A DNA stretch of 64,000 nt from Candidatus Thiodiazotropha sp. (ex Monitilora ramsayi) (GTDB taxonomy: Bacteria > Pseudomonadota > Gammaproteobacteria > Chromatiales > Chromatiaceae): positions 434,001 through 498,000 of the forward strand of contig JAHXIO010000005.1 of the NCBI GenBank assembly GCA_025655595.1. The letters are read 5' to 3'. Below are positions 8,176 through 18,040 of the stretch, one piece after another. Made by a program: the position numbers and the translations under genes. Below the pieces are notes generated by a model. The model was not told where the DNA came from, made no database searches, and was given only the letters and a program-made list of their open reading frames with translations. The stretch's first letter is position 1. Every line of letters begins with the position of its first letter.

Positions 8176-10143
8176 TTACACTTTGCTCTCAATGACCTCC
8201 AGCAAACCTACGATTCTCTGTGACAGTGGATCCACTTTGGCATACGCTTCTTCGGCCTTGGCTTTTTGTCCCGACTCCTGCAGGTTAATGATATTCTTGA
8301 TGATGCCATGTAACTCCGCATGGGGTTTTTCCAGTTCCGCCATTTCGGGTATGTGACCGAACTCGGCCATGCCTTTGCCGTAATACCATTGACCCAGGCT
8401 GCAGTCATGATGGTCCGATGCCTGTTCTGCGCTGAGCCCGCCTTTACCGTCGAGATAGGCGCGCAAGCGGCCTCGCCATGCCAGGTGTGCGGACTTCGCT
8501 TGCGACAGTTGCAGATGCAGGTCGTCGACTTTAAAGACAGATGCCTGAGATCTCAGTTGCTCGACCATAGTGCCGATTTTGGCGGTTGCATCCAGCGTGT
8601 CAGTACCTGATTGCGCCGAACTGCTCGCTTCGGAGCTGATGTTGGAGATGTTTTTATTCATCTCCTCGGCTACATGGCTTTGCTCCTCGGTTGCGGTGGC
8701 GATCTGCAGTACCATCTCGTTGATATTGCCGATCTCTGTCGCAATCCGTTCGAAGGCCTGCCCCGCTTTTGCCGCCTGTTCGGAGCTGGCCTGAGCATTA
8801 TCCTGGCTCTCTTCCATTTCCGACACAGTGTTGCGTACTTCGTTTTGCAGGCGTCCAATCATGTCGCGTATTTCATCGGCGGATGCCTTGGTTCTTCCCG
8901 CCAATGCCCTGACCTCATCGGCAACTACTGCAAAGCCTCGTCCCTGTTCGCCCGCTCTGGCCGCTTCAATGGCGGCATTCAGTGCCAACAGGTTGGTCTG
9001 TTCGGAGATGCCTGTGATTACACCAAGGACCTTGCTGATTTCCGAGCTCTCGTCATCCAGTTTTTCAATCACCTGAGCCGTCGATTCTATTCGCGAGCGG
9101 AGTCTCTCCATCGTGTTGATGGTGGTCTCCATCTCATGGCCGCCTTTCTGCGTTTCGTCATTGGCCTGCTGTGCGGCTTTGGCCATGTGATTGGCATTTT
9201 CCGCCACCTCCTGCACGGTAACGGACATTTCATTCATCGCAGTCGCCACCTGGTCGATTTCCAAATGCTGATTGCGCACACCAGTCACCATGGACTCAAC
9301 AATACGGATCTGATCGGCACTGCTCATGCCCACCTCCACGGAGGCATTGATGACCTGGCTGATCATTTTACTGAAGTGTTCCAGCAGTGAATTGACCGAT
9401 CTTGAGACTTTGGCAATCTCGTTATTCCCTTCAGAGGGGAGACGGATACCGAGATCATTATCTTTTTCTACTTGACTCAGTGTTGTCTGAACCTGGCCAA
9501 AGCCTTTAATGACCGACCTGCTGAGTAAAATGATGCCAATTGAGATGACGAGGATAGTTACCACTGATAGCCAGAGGCTGAGTGTCGATGCCGAGCTGAT
9601 GTGTCGGGTGATGGAGTTGCTGGTGTTGTTTGTCAGGTCTTGATAGGACTTGTCCAAAACGGCAAAAGCATCGAATGCAGGTGAATCACTGACCTTCACG
9701 GCGCCATCGATCTCTTTGGGTGTTTTTCCCGACTGAGCCATGGAACGGACATTATCGAGATGCTTGTGATACTCGTCGGCGACGGCAGAGATGTTTTTCA
9801 ACGCACCTTTTTCAGCACCAGACAGGCTTGTCAGTGTGCCGTATTCGGCAAGCAACTCATCAAGCTTTGTAAAGCCGGCATCCAGGCGTTGATAGTATTT
9901 GTCCTGTCCTCTGAGTACGTAGTTCTTGAAATTGTGAATCACACCGCCGTAGCCGAAGGCTGATTTAATCTCCATCAGCAGTATTTGCCGCTTGGCCACG
10001 TTATCCAGATATTGCGTCCAGTCGTTTTTTACGGGAGAGATGGCTTGCTGAATACCAGCGGTCATTCCCAGAAGTATGATGATGGAGAGGATTAATAAAG
10101 CATTAAACAGTCCCTTGATGCTAAACCGTTTAAAAAGGCTCAT
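8176..10143 (-). CDS. Methyl-accepting chemotaxis protein with C-terminal CZB domain
   Basis: 655 residues from ATG 10143 (GAG 8 nt upstream); in-frame starts further upstream add a poorly conserved leader. TM1 is at about residues 10-30, followed by a helical periplasmic sensor of ~160 residues, TM2 (LSLWLSVVTILVISIGIIL), HAMP, and a signalling hairpin with the conserved tip EQTNLLALNAAIEAARAGEQGRGFAVVADEVR (split here: tip ISEQTNLLALNAAIEAARA). The last ~120 residues form a chemoreceptor zinc-binding (CZB) domain: HLAWR, CSLGQWYYG and HAELH supply the expected His3Cys ligands. CZB receptors respond to zinc or hypochlorous acid in studied bacteria. No CheR pentapeptide is seen. No che genes are near, so it is an orphan receptor. 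Confidence 0.92.
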   Translation of the reverse strand: MSLFKRFSIKGLFNALLILSIIILLGMTAGIQQAISPVKNDWTQYLDNVAKRQILLMEIKSAFGYGGVIHNFKNYVLRGQDKYYQRLDAGFTKLDELLAEYGTLTSLSGAEKGALKNISAVADEYHKHLDNVRSMAQSGKTPKEIDGAVKVSDSPAFDAFAVLDKSYQDLTNNTSNSITRHISSASTLSLWLSVVTILVISIGIILLSRSVIKGFGQVQTTLSQVEKDNDLGIRLPSEGNNEIAKVSRSVNSLLEHFSKMISQVINASVEVGMSSADQIRIVESMVTGVRNQHLEIDQVATAMNEMSVTVQEVAENANHMAKAAQQANDETQKGGHEMETTINTMERLRSRIESTAQVIEKLDDESSEISKVLGVITGISEQTNLLALNAAIEAARAGEQGRGFAVVADEVRALAGRTKASADEIRDMIGRLQNEVRNTVSEMEESQDNAQASSEQAAKAGQAFERIATEIGNINEMVLQIATATEEQSHVAEEMNKNISNISSEASSSAQSGTDTLDATAKIGTMVEQLRSQASVFKVDDLHLQLSQAKSAHLAWRGRLRAYLDGKGGLSAEQASDHHDCSLGQWYYGKGMAEFGHIPEMAELEKPHAELHGIIKNIINLQESGQKAKAEEAYAKVDPLSQRIVGLLEVIESKV

Positions 10144-10370
10144 TAGCATTACTCGATTGGTTTTAAGAAACTGAGTGGGTAGGGTTTGTGCCAAATGACT
10201 ACCGACTACAACTCAGCATGGCGGCCAACCGCTGTTATTCTTAATATAAGCGGAGATGGATTTTACAATTCAGTCTGACAGACAGTATTGACAACCTTCG
10301 GGCGGCCCTGGCGGCACATCCCTGTGCCGAGATCAGGTATGCATGCGCGAGACCTTTCCAGACCTGAAGA

Positions 10371-11465
10371 TTACGATTTCTGCATTATGTAGAAGCTGTT
10401 TTGGATGTCGTGGTCGAGCTGATGCACGCCTACATCGGTGAACCCGGCCGTCTTTAGCATTTCGAGTGCCAGCTCCTCTCCCCACATGGTACCCAAGCCT
10501 GCACCGTTGTTCGCCAGTGAGACCGTCATGCAATGCATGGTGGAGATGGTGTAAAGCAAGGGAGCGATGGGATGGTCGAGGTTGTTTTCCAGATGACTGG
10601 AGGCGTGGATGTCCTGCATCAGGAAGGTACCGCCACGCTTGAGTGTTTTGTAGATGCCATTGAGCACGCTTTGCGGGGTAGCCTGGTCGTGTATGGCGTC
10701 GAATGCCGTGACCAGATCGAAGGCTTCGGGCTCTGCCGCAGTCTTGAATCCCGTGAGGTTTCGCTGCACGAAACGGACATTGCTCAATCCTCGCTTCATG
10801 GCCTGGCCTCTGGCATAAGTGAGGGCCTCTTCGGAAAGCTCATAGCCAACGAATTCACTGTTGGGAAAGCGTGCCGCAAGGTGGAGCAGGGCGCGTCCCC
10901 TGCCACAGCCGATATCGAGTACGCGGATACCGCTATCCAGGGCCGGGATGAGGTGGCTGATCAATGGTAGGATGTGCTCATCCAGGGCCGCCAGCACGGT
11001 CTGTCCGCTGTCGTCCGCCATCACCTCGTGAAAGCGGGGGAAGTGTTCGTAGCCCACGCCGCCGCCCTCCCGGAAACAGTCGATGATTTTGTCCTCCACC
11101 TGGCCCAGCAGGCCGATATATTGGGCGAAGACCGCGATATTGTCCGGAGAGGCGCTGCGTGTCAGCAGGGCGGCGTGAGTCTCAGGCAGTCGATATTTCT
11201 GATCGCCGGGCTCGTATGTGACGATCTCGCCGGAGACCATTGCGCCCAGCCACTCCTTGACGTAGCGGCTGTTGAGCCCAGTGTGGCTGGCGATCTCTTC
11301 CAATGTCGAGGCCGGCAACTCCGCCAGGGCGTCGAAGAGGCCGGTGCGATGGCCGATGGAGACCATCAGGGAGAGGGCGCCCTGGTTGAGCATGCCCATG
11401 AGCTGGTCGGCAAACTCGTCGATGTTCTTCTCCTGGGTCGGTATTGGCATACAGGCGTTACACAT
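10371..11465 (-). CDS. SAM-dependent methyltransferase with N-terminal winged-helix domain
   Basis: 364 residues from ATG 11465, which follows GGAGG by 7 nt. Residues ~20-100 form a winged-helix dimerisation domain (LFDALAELPASTLEEIASHTGLNSRYVKEWL split across helix-turn-helix). The Rossmann methyltransferase core follows, with motif I VLDIGCGRGRALLHLA near residue 185, an acidic ribose-binding VGYELSEE, and LVTAFDAIHD. The organisation resembles the Rv2258c-type and plant O-methyltransferase-like families. The N-terminus carries CNAC, which is unusual. It is divergent from a TetR regulator with a palindrome between them, so the regulator probably controls it. Substrate unknown. Confidence 0.8.
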   Translation of the reverse strand: MCNACMPIPTQEKNIDEFADQLMGMLNQGALSLMVSIGHRTGLFDALAELPASTLEEIASHTGLNSRYVKEWLGAMVSGEIVTYEPGDQKYRLPETHAALLTRSASPDNIAVFAQYIGLLGQVEDKIIDCFREGGGVGYEHFPRFHEVMADDSGQTVLAALDEHILPLISHLIPALDSGIRVLDIGCGRGRALLHLAARFPNSEFVGYELSEEALTYARGQAMKRGLSNVRFVQRNLTGFKTAAEPEAFDLVTAFDAIHDQATPQSVLNGIYKTLKRGGTFLMQDIHASSHLENNLDHPIAPLLYTISTMHCMTVSLANNGAGLGTMWGEELALEMLKTAGFTDVGVHQLDHDIQNSFYIMQKS

Positions 11466-11594
11466 GGTGATTCCTCCGTTGGGGATCATTTTTTCTGTCG
11501 GTATGCAAAGCCTAGGTGAGATGTTTTTAAGGCGGCAATACAGGTAAAGAAAAAAACAGAAAATAATTAACTTGTTGAAAATCAGATGAATATT

Positions 11595-11612
11595 TTGGGT
11601 CGCCTGACCCAA
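11595..11612. promoter_or_regulatory. Palindromic candidate operator between the methyltransferase and TetR genes
   Basis: Perfect 7-bp arms TTGGGTC / GACCCAA around GCCT lie in the 246-bp divergent intergenic region. Further on, at ~11639-11656, GACCGG occurs twice around TTTCT, and a TATAAAAT sequence at 11659-11666 could be the -10 of the TetR gene. TetR regulators usually bind such palindromes next to their own promoter. Palindrome seen; binding inferred. Confidence 0.45.
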
Positions 11613-11711
11613 TACCCTGCAGGTTAGAAGGGTGTATGACCGGGTTTCTGACCGGTGGTATAAAATTAAACGGGTAAATTGTCGTAATTCCTTTGTTCAG
11701 CGGAGAGTTCC

Positions 11712-12329
11712 ATGCCCCGTGACGGTACCGTTACCCGCAACAAAATCATGGATGTGGCCCAGCAGATGGTGCTGGATGTGGGACTCATCGGTACCTCCGT
11801 GGAAAAGGTGATCGACGGGGCGGGGGTAACCAAAGGGACCTTTTTCTACCACTTCAAGACCAAGCATGACCTGGCGGCTGCACTCATCGAACGTTATGCG
11901 GATGTGGATCGTCATCACTTTGATGACTTTATGGGCAAGGCTGAGCAACTGGCAAGGGATCCCCTGCAGCAGCTCCTTATCTTTATCGGTCTTTTTGTCG
12001 AGATGACGGAGCAGCTAGAAGATCCCTTCCCGGGATGTCTCTATGCGGCCTACTGTTATCAGAGTGGCGCTATCTCCAAGGATGTGATGGATCAGGTCGA
12101 GCAGATGATGCATTTCTGGCGCGATCGATTGAGCCGGAAACTGGAGGCGGTCAATCAGCTTTACCCTTCACGTATCCCCGTGACTCATACACAGGTGGCC
12201 GATCATGTGCTGACTACATTTGAAGGCGCTTTCGTGCTTTCCAAGGTGATGAAGGAGCCGAAGCTGGCTTCGGAACAGTTGATCCAGTGCCGCAACTATC
12301 TTGAGTTACTCTACAGCTCGGATAGTTAA
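11712..12329 (+). CDS. TetR/AcrR family transcriptional regulator
   Basis: 205 residues. The N-terminal helix-turn-helix is clear (TRNKIMDVAQQMVLDVG, GTSVEKVIDGAGVTKGTFFYHFKTKHDLAAAL); the rest is a helical ligand-binding domain with a CLYAAYCYQ stretch similar to regulators with a C-terminal TetR_C-type domain. It is transcribed away from the methyltransferase gene and probably represses that gene and itself. Inducer unknown. Confidence 0.9.
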   Translation: MPRDGTVTRNKIMDVAQQMVLDVGLIGTSVEKVIDGAGVTKGTFFYHFKTKHDLAAALIERYADVDRHHFDDFMGKAEQLARDPLQQLLIFIGLFVEMTEQLEDPFPGCLYAAYCYQSGAISKDVMDQVEQMMHFWRDRLSRKLEAVNQLYPSRIPVTHTQVADHVLTTFEGAFVLSKVMKEPKLASEQLIQCRNYLELLYSSDS

Positions 12330-12372
12330 TATCGTTATTGGCGTAGCGCGAAAACCAGTCAAATCTGCGCAG

Positions 12373-13023
12373 TTATCGGCAAGTCATCGATATGGGGAGG
12401 TCGTCTTCAGGTCCGAGGATCCTGGCGTCATCCTGAGGTCTGATGCAATAGACAATGCCGAACTCAGTGACTACGCGAACGGTACCGTCTGCCAGCATTC
12501 CTACACTGGCGGGCTCTCTCTTTGGATTCAGTGCTTTCTCAAGGGCTGATTGGATTGGCGTATCGGTCCGCTTGGTCTGAGTCTTGTCGTCAGCTGCCAT
12601 TTCATGCGCCAGGTCTCTGGCTGTCGCCAGAATTCGGGCAGAGTTGATCGGTGGTTTCTCCGTAGCCAGCGGTGACGACCTGACAGTCGACGGCGTGTCC
12701 GTGATCGGCGGCTCGCTGTTTCTATTTGGTGTCTCCAAACTGTCCCTGATGCCCGGCGTCACTGGATGCTGTTTTGCAGCGGGTTCGGTTTGTCTCTCTT
12801 CGATAGGCGACAGCTGCAGATGAATGGTTTTGGGTTGTGGGGGTGCGGCGTAGTCGTCGGTCTTGAGCAGGTACTGAGCAACCAACCAGAGGATCATTAT
12901 ATGGAAGCAGACGGAAAACAGGAGCGCAAACCCGTATCTTCCACTGGGAGAAAGAAAACTACGGGGGATTTGAATCGCGTCGTCCACGTCGGTCCCTGTC
13001 ACTCCATGGCAGGGATTGGACAT
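12373..13023 (-). CDS. Single-pass membrane protein with proline-rich periplasmic region, unknown function
   Basis: 216 residues. A short cytoplasmic N-terminus is followed by one membrane helix at ~31-53 (YGFALLFSVCFHIMILWLVA) and a Pro/Thr/Glu-rich, probably extended region, ending in a small C-terminal segment with two cysteines (VYCIRP, SMTCR). The layout recalls TonB or TolA N-termini, but no TonB C-terminal beta domain is visible, so it cannot be called TonB. It starts 102 nt after the end of uvrA on the same strand. No family recognised. Confidence 0.65.
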   Translation of the reverse strand: MSNPCHGVTGTDVDDAIQIPRSFLSPSGRYGFALLFSVCFHIMILWLVAQYLLKTDDYAAPPQPKTIHLQLSPIEERQTEPAAKQHPVTPGIRDSLETPNRNSEPPITDTPSTVRSSPLATEKPPINSARILATARDLAHEMAADDKTQTKRTDTPIQSALEKALNPKREPASVGMLADGTVRVVTEFGIVYCIRPQDDARILGPEDDLPISMTCR

Positions 13024-13125
13024 GCTGAAGAATCGATTGTTGCAGTTGCCTCACGGTTTTTTTGTAATAGACGTGGGGAGCGTCTTGACTCTCCTCAATC
13101 CTTAACCTGAGAAGGCTGGCTGCGC

Positions 13126-15945
13126 CTAACCCAGCATCCTCTTCAGAAACCGCCCGGTGTGCGAAACCTTCGCTTTTGCCAGCTCCTGAGGCGTACCCTG
13201 GGCGATAATCTCACCCCCTTTGTCGCCCCCTTCGGGTCCCAGGTCGATGATCCAGTCTGCGGTATTGATCACATCCAGGTTGTGCTCGATCACCACCACG
13301 GTGTTGCCGTGATTGCGCAGGCGATGCAGTACCTCCAACAGATGGTTCACATCGTGGAAATGGAGTCCGGTGGTAGGTTCGTCGAGGATATAGAGGGTCT
13401 TACCGGTATCCCGTTTTGAGAGCTCCCGGGAGAGCTTCACCCGCTGGGCCTCACCGCCGGAGAGGGTGGTGGCGTTCTGGCCCAGGGAGATATAGGAGAG
13501 TCCCACATCCATCAGGGTCTGCAGTTTGCGCTTGAGGGCGGGGACCGCGTCGAAGAAACCCAGCGCCTCTTCCACTGTCATGGCAAGGACCTCGTCGATG
13601 GTCTTGCCTTTGTAGCGGATCTCCAGGGTCTCCCGGTTGTAGCGCTTGCCCTTGCAGACATCGCACTGCACGTAGATGTCGGGCAGAAAGTGCATCTCCA
13701 CCTTGATCACGCCGTCGCCGCTGCAGGACTCGCAACGTCCCCCTTTGACGTTGAAACTGAAGCGCCCCGGGGAGTAACCCCGGGAACGGGCCTCGTGGGT
13801 GCCGGCAAACAGCTCCCGGATCGGGGTGAAGAGACCGGTGTAGGTGGCCGGATTGGAACGAGGGGTGCGGCCGATGGGGCTCTGGTCGATATCCACCACC
13901 TTGTCGTAGAACTCCAGGCCGCGGACCTCGTTGTAAGGCGCCGGCGAGGTGTTGGCCTTGTTCAGTGCGGATGCTGTAATCGGGTAGAGAGTGTCGTTGA
14001 TCAGGGTCGACTTGCCAGAGCCGGAGACGCCGGTGATACAGCAGAAGCTGCCGACCGGAATGGCCAGGTCGACCGACTTGAGATTGTTGCCCCTGGCGCC
14101 CAGGAGTTCCAGATGGCGGGTTGGATCGATCTCGGTGGTGCGCTCAGGTGTCTCGATGGCGCGCTTGCCGCTCAGATACTCGCCGGTGAGAGAGCCTTTA
14201 GTCTCGGCGATCTGTGCAGCGCTGCCCTGTGCAATGATGCGTCCGCCGTGCACGCCGGCGCCGGGCCCGATATCGACCACATGGTCGGCGCTGCGGATCG
14301 CTTCCTCGTCGTGTTCCACCACGATCACCGTGTTGCCCAGGTCGCGTAGGTAGACCAGAGTGTCGAGCAGGCGCTCGTTGTCGCGCTGATGCAGACCGAT
14401 GGAGGGTTCGTCGAGGACATACATCACCCCCACCAGACCGGCGCCGATCTGGCTGGCCAGGCGGATGCGCTGGGCTTCTCCGCCGGAGAGGGTATCCGCG
14501 CTGCGGTCGAGGGTCAGGTAGTCGAGTCCGACGTTGACCAGGAAGTGGAGTCGCTGATCGATCTCCTTGAGGATCTTCTCCGCGATCTTGCCCCGCTTGC
14601 CCGGCAACTTCAGTTCGGCGAAGAAACCCTTGGCGCCGCCGATAGGCATGCGGCTGATCTGCGGCAGGGTGTGGCTGTCGATAAAGACATGCCGCGCTGC
14701 CTGGTTGAGGCGGGTGCCGCCGCAGTCGGGGCAGGACTGACTGGAGATGTAGCGTGACAATTCCTCGCGTACCGCGTTCGATTCGGTCTCCCGGTAGCGT
14801 CTCTGCATGTTGGGGATGACGCCCTCGAAGGGGTGGCTCTTCTTCACTGATCGACCGCGCTCATTGTAGTAGCTGAACTCGATCGACTCTTTACCGCTGC
14901 CCTGGAGGATAATCTTCTGCACCTTGTCCGATAGCGACTCCCAGGGTGTCTCCGGGTCGAAGCCGAAATGCCGGCCTAGTGAGCCAATCATCTGAAAATA
15001 GTAGGCGTTGCGCCGGTCCCAGCCGCGTACCGCGCCGCCGGCCAGAGAGAGTTCAGGATGAGCGACCACTTTCTGTGAATCGAAAAACTGCTCGACACCC
15101 AAACCGTCGCAGGTGGGGCAGGCGCCCACCGGGTTGTTGAAGGAGAAGAGTCTCGGTTCCAGCTCCGGGAGGCTGTAGCCGCAGTGGGGACAGGCGAAGC
15201 GGGAGGAGAAGACCAACTCCGGCTGGCTGCCGTCCATCCAGGCGACCCGCACCAGCCCGTCGGCTAAGTGGAGGGCGGTCTCGAAGGACTCGGCCAGGCG
15301 GGTGGCCAGATCCTCGCGCACCTTGAAGCGGTCGACCACCACTTCTATGTTGTGCTTTTTGTGCAACTCCAGGGTGGGGGCGTCGTCCAGCTCGAAGATC
15401 TCGCCGTCGATGCGGGCGCGGATGAAACCCTGGGCGTGCAGCTCCTGCAGCAGTTTGTGGTGCTCGCCCTTGCGTTCCTTCACCACCGGCGCCAGCAGCA
15501 TCATCCGGTCTCCCTGTGGCAGGGCCAATACCTGGTCGACCATCTGGCTGATGCTCTGGGCCTCCAGGGGCGTGTCGTGCTCGGGGCAGCGAGGTGTGCC
15601 GACGCGGGCAAACAGCAGTCGCAGGTAGTCGTAGATCTCGGTGATGGTGCCCACGGTGGAGCGGGGGTTGTGCGAAGTGGTCTTCTGCTCGATGGAGATC
15701 GCTGGGGAGAGTCCGTCGATATGGTCCACATCCGGCTTCTCCATCAGGGAGAGGAACTGGCGGGCGTAGGCGGAGAGGGACTCCACATAACGGCGCTGTC
15801 CCTCCGCATATAGGGTATCGAAGGCCAGGGACGATTTACCGGAACCCGAGAGTCCGGTAAAGACGATCAATTTATCCCTGGGCAGCTCCAGATCGACGTT
15901 CTGGAGATTATGGGTGCGCGCCCCGCGAATGCTGATGGATTCCAT
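13126..15945 (-). CDS. uvrA: Excinuclease ABC subunit A
   Basis: 939 residues, normal length. DNA damage recognition ATPase of nucleotide excision repair. It has two ABC modules: Walker [10 protein letters not shown] near residue 31 and GVSGSGKST near residue 640, two LSGGEAQR signatures, zinc modules CPHCGYS..CPTCDG and [14 protein letters not shown], and two DEP-containing Walker B motifs. It is divergent from yajR with ~75 bp between starts, and ssb follows yajR; this uvrA/MFS/ssb neighbourhood is common in gammaproteobacteria. A LexA site was not convincingly found in the short intergenic region. Confidence 0.98.
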   Translation of the reverse strand: MESISIRGARTHNLQNVDLELPRDKLIVFTGLSGSGKSSLAFDTLYAEGQRRYVESLSAYARQFLSLMEKPDVDHIDGLSPAISIEQKTTSHNPRSTVGTITEIYDYLRLLFARVGTPRCPEHDTPLEAQSISQMVDQVLALPQGDRMMLLAPVVKERKGEHHKLLQELHAQGFIRARIDGEIFELDDAPTLELHKKHNIEVVVDRFKVREDLATRLAESFETALHLADGLVRVAWMDGSQPELVFSSRFACPHCGYSLPELEPRLFSFNNPVGACPTCDGLGVEQFFDSQKVVAHPELSLAGGAVRGWDRRNAYYFQMIGSLGRHFGFDPETPWESLSDKVQKIILQGSGKESIEFSYYNERGRSVKKSHPFEGVIPNMQRRYRETESNAVREELSRYISSQSCPDCGGTRLNQAARHVFIDSHTLPQISRMPIGGAKGFFAELKLPGKRGKIAEKILKEIDQRLHFLVNVGLDYLTLDRSADTLSGGEAQRIRLASQIGAGLVGVMYVLDEPSIGLHQRDNERLLDTLVYLRDLGNTVIVVEHDEEAIRSADHVVDIGPGAGVHGGRIIAQGSAAQIAETKGSLTGEYLSGKRAIETPERTTEIDPTRHLELLGARGNNLKSVDLAIPVGSFCCITGVSGSGKSTLINDTLYPITASALNKANTSPAPYNEVRGLEFYDKVVDIDQSPIGRTPRSNPATYTGLFTPIRELFAGTHEARSRGYSPGRFSFNVKGGRCESCSGDGVIKVEMHFLPDIYVQCDVCKGKRYNRETLEIRYKGKTIDEVLAMTVEEALGFFDAVPALKRKLQTLMDVGLSYISLGQNATTLSGGEAQRVKLSRELSKRDTGKTLYILDEPTTGLHFHDVNHLLEVLHRLRNHGNTVVVIEHNLDVINTADWIIDLGPEGGDKGGEIIAQGTPQELAKAKVSHTGRFLKRMLG

Positions 15946-16021
15946 GGTTGTTCGTTACTGCAGAATTGAGCCAACCTGCTACTATACGCCCTCTTTTATT
16001 TCACTGACAAAGCGATTGACG

Positions 16022-17401
16022 ATGCCAAAGGCGAAGCCGGAGACGACCGGTCTCAATTTGATTGAAAGGCGTGGAGCCTACTCCCTCTCCGGTCTCTTTT
16101 TTCTGCGCATGCTGGGTCTGTTCATGATCCTGCCGGTTTTCGCCCTCTATGCACAGGGGCTGCCCGAGGTTACCCCTCTGCTGGTAGGTCTCGCCATCGG
16201 CATCTACGGCCTGACACAGGCGTTGCTGCAGATCCCCTTCGGCATGCTGTCGGATCGCATCGGCCGCAAACCGGTGCTGATCGGCGGCCTCTTGATCTTT
16301 GCCGTGGGCAGCGTGGTGGCGGCCAGTGCGGAGACGATATACGGCATCATCCTGGGCCGCGCCCTGCAGGGCAGCGGCGCCATCGCGGCGGTCATCATGG
16401 CATTGGCGGCGGATCTCAGCCGGGAACAGCGTCGTCTGCGCATGATGGCGATCCTGGGCATCAGTATCGGCATCGCCTTTGCGGTCTCCATGGTGATGGG
16501 ACCGATCCTCAACAGCTGGATCGGGGTGCCCGGTATCTTCTGGCTTACGGCGATTTTGGCACTGGGGGGTATCGGTATCGTCATCTTCGTGGTGCCCACC
16601 CCAACGGAGAGCCATTTTCACCGGGATGCGGAAGCGGTGCCGGGACAGTTCGGCAAGGTCTTGCGGGAGCCGGAACTGCTGCGTCTCGATTTCGGTATCA
16701 TGACCCTGCACATGTCGCTTACCGCCATGTTTCTCGCCTACCCGCTGGCCCTGCAGGAACTGGTGGCTGAGAACGCCCACTCCTGGGTCTATCTGCCGGT
16801 GATGCTGCTCGCGATGGTCGCCATGGTGCCCTTTGTCATTGTGGCGGAGAGCCGTCGACGCATGCGGCCGATCTTTATCGGTGGCGTGGCGGCCCTGGGC
16901 GGCGCGTCGATGCTGCTGTTCGGTTTTCACGATTCGATTGCCGGGATGGTCCTGGGACTGTTGATATTCTTCACCGCATTCAATCTGTTGGAGGCGACCC
17001 TGCCCTCCCTGGTGGCGAAGATTGCGCCCGGTGAACGCAAGGGAACGGCCATGGGGGTCTACTCCAGTTCGCAGTTTCTCGGCGCCTTTCTGGGGGGTGC
17101 CCTGGGCGGCTGGTTTCATTCAGAGTACGGTATCGAAGGTACCTTCCTGCTCTGCGCGGCCATGGCCGCGATCTGGTTGTTGGTGGCCTGGGGTATGTCG
17201 GATCCCAACTATCTCAGCAACTATCTGCTGCCGGTGGGAAATCTGGATGGGGATCAGGCCAGCCTGCTGGAGGAAGAGCTGAAAACCCTCGAGGGCGTCG
17301 CCGATGCGGTCATCATCCCTGAAGACCGGGTGGCCTATCTCAAGGTTGATCTGACGCGGGTGGACCAAGAAGCCCTAGATGGATATGCCGTGCAAGGGTA
17401 G
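16022..17401 (+). CDS. yajR: MFS transporter with C-terminal YAM domain (YajR family)
   Basis: 459 residues from ATG 16022; upstream in-frame starts overlap uvrA and are rejected. Twelve hydrophobic segments, motif [12 protein letters not shown] after TM2, and a second conserved loop AESRRRMRP. After TM12 comes a ~65-residue soluble ferredoxin-like tail ([20 protein letters not shown]) matching the YAM domain of E. coli YajR, a proton-driven exporter of unknown substrate. It sits between uvrA (divergent) and ssb (65 nt downstream). Confidence 0.88.
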   Translation: MPKAKPETTGLNLIERRGAYSLSGLFFLRMLGLFMILPVFALYAQGLPEVTPLLVGLAIGIYGLTQALLQIPFGMLSDRIGRKPVLIGGLLIFAVGSVVAASAETIYGIILGRALQGSGAIAAVIMALAADLSREQRRLRMMAILGISIGIAFAVSMVMGPILNSWIGVPGIFWLTAILALGGIGIVIFVVPTPTESHFHRDAEAVPGQFGKVLREPELLRLDFGIMTLHMSLTAMFLAYPLALQELVAENAHSWVYLPVMLLAMVAMVPFVIVAESRRRMRPIFIGGVAALGGASMLLFGFHDSIAGMVLGLLIFFTAFNLLEATLPSLVAKIAPGERKGTAMGVYSSSQFLGAFLGGALGGWFHSEYGIEGTFLLCAAMAAIWLLVAWGMSDPNYLSNYLLPVGNLDGDQASLLEEELKTLEGVADAVIIPEDRVAYLKVDLTRVDQEALDGYAVQG

Positions 17402-17466
17402 ACTGCACCTCAGATTAGAATCAAGGCCCCAGCGGAAGGGGCGGTAACACGCTTGGAGAAATATCA

Positions 17467-17916
17467 ATGGCTCGAGGAATCAACAAAGTAATCCTGATCG
17501 GCAACCTGGGCAAAGACCCGGAGACCCGCTATATGCCCAGCGGGGGCGCCGTCACCAACGTGACGCTGGCGACTTCGGAGAGCTGGAAGGACAAGAACAC
17601 AGGCGAACAACAGGAGCGCACCGAATGGCATCGTGTGGTCTTCTTCAACCGCTTGGGTGAGATTGCCGGCGAATATCTGAAGAAGGGCTCCAAGGTCTAT
17701 GTGGAGGGTAGCCTGCGAACCCGCAAGTGGCAGGGGCAGGACGGCCAGGACCGCTACACCACCGAGATAGTGGGCAGCGAGATGCAGATGCTCGACAGTC
17801 GCGGAGGTACCGCCTCGTATGATGCGCCTCAGTCCCAGTCGGCGCCAAGGCCCCAGCAATCGGCGGCGCCTGCGTCGATTCCCGATAACGATTTCGACGA
17901 CGATATCCCATTCTGA
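17467..17916 (+). CDS. ssb: Single-stranded DNA-binding protein
   Basis: 149 residues: N-terminal OB fold ([48 protein letters not shown]), Gln/Pro/Ala-rich linker, and the acidic protein-interaction tip DDDIPF at the C-terminus. Classic bacterial SSB for replication, recombination and repair. Confidence 0.98.
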   Translation: MARGINKVILIGNLGKDPETRYMPSGGAVTNVTLATSESWKDKNTGEQQERTEWHRVVFFNRLGEIAGEYLKKGSKVYVEGSLRTRKWQGQDGQDRYTTEIVGSEMQMLDSRGGTASYDAPQSQSAPRPQQSAAPASIPDNDFDDDIPF

Positions 17917-17924
17917 TACAGAAC

Positions 17925-17970
17925 CTGGGAAAGAGGCTTCGCATGATTGTTCTCAGTAGAAGCTTCCCAG
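17925..17970 (+). terminator. Interrupted hairpin after ssb
   Basis: CTGGGAA (17925-17931) pairs with TTCCCAG (17964-17970), and GCTTC (17936-17940) with GAAGC (17959-17963). No T-run, so termination is uncertain. Confidence 0.4.
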
Positions 17971-18040
17971 TTCAATCCCCTCCCTGTCGGTTCCATGCTC
18001 CGTCGGGAGATGGGATAGGGCTGGTCTAGCTGGCAAGTCC

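Noticed and set aside
12373..13023. TonB
   Set aside because: Single N-terminal helix and proline-rich stretch fit, but the C-terminal TonB domain and exbBD neighbours are missing.
16001..17119. 372-codon frame antisense to yajR
   Set aside because: Highly charged His/Arg/Asp-rich shadow of a membrane protein gene.
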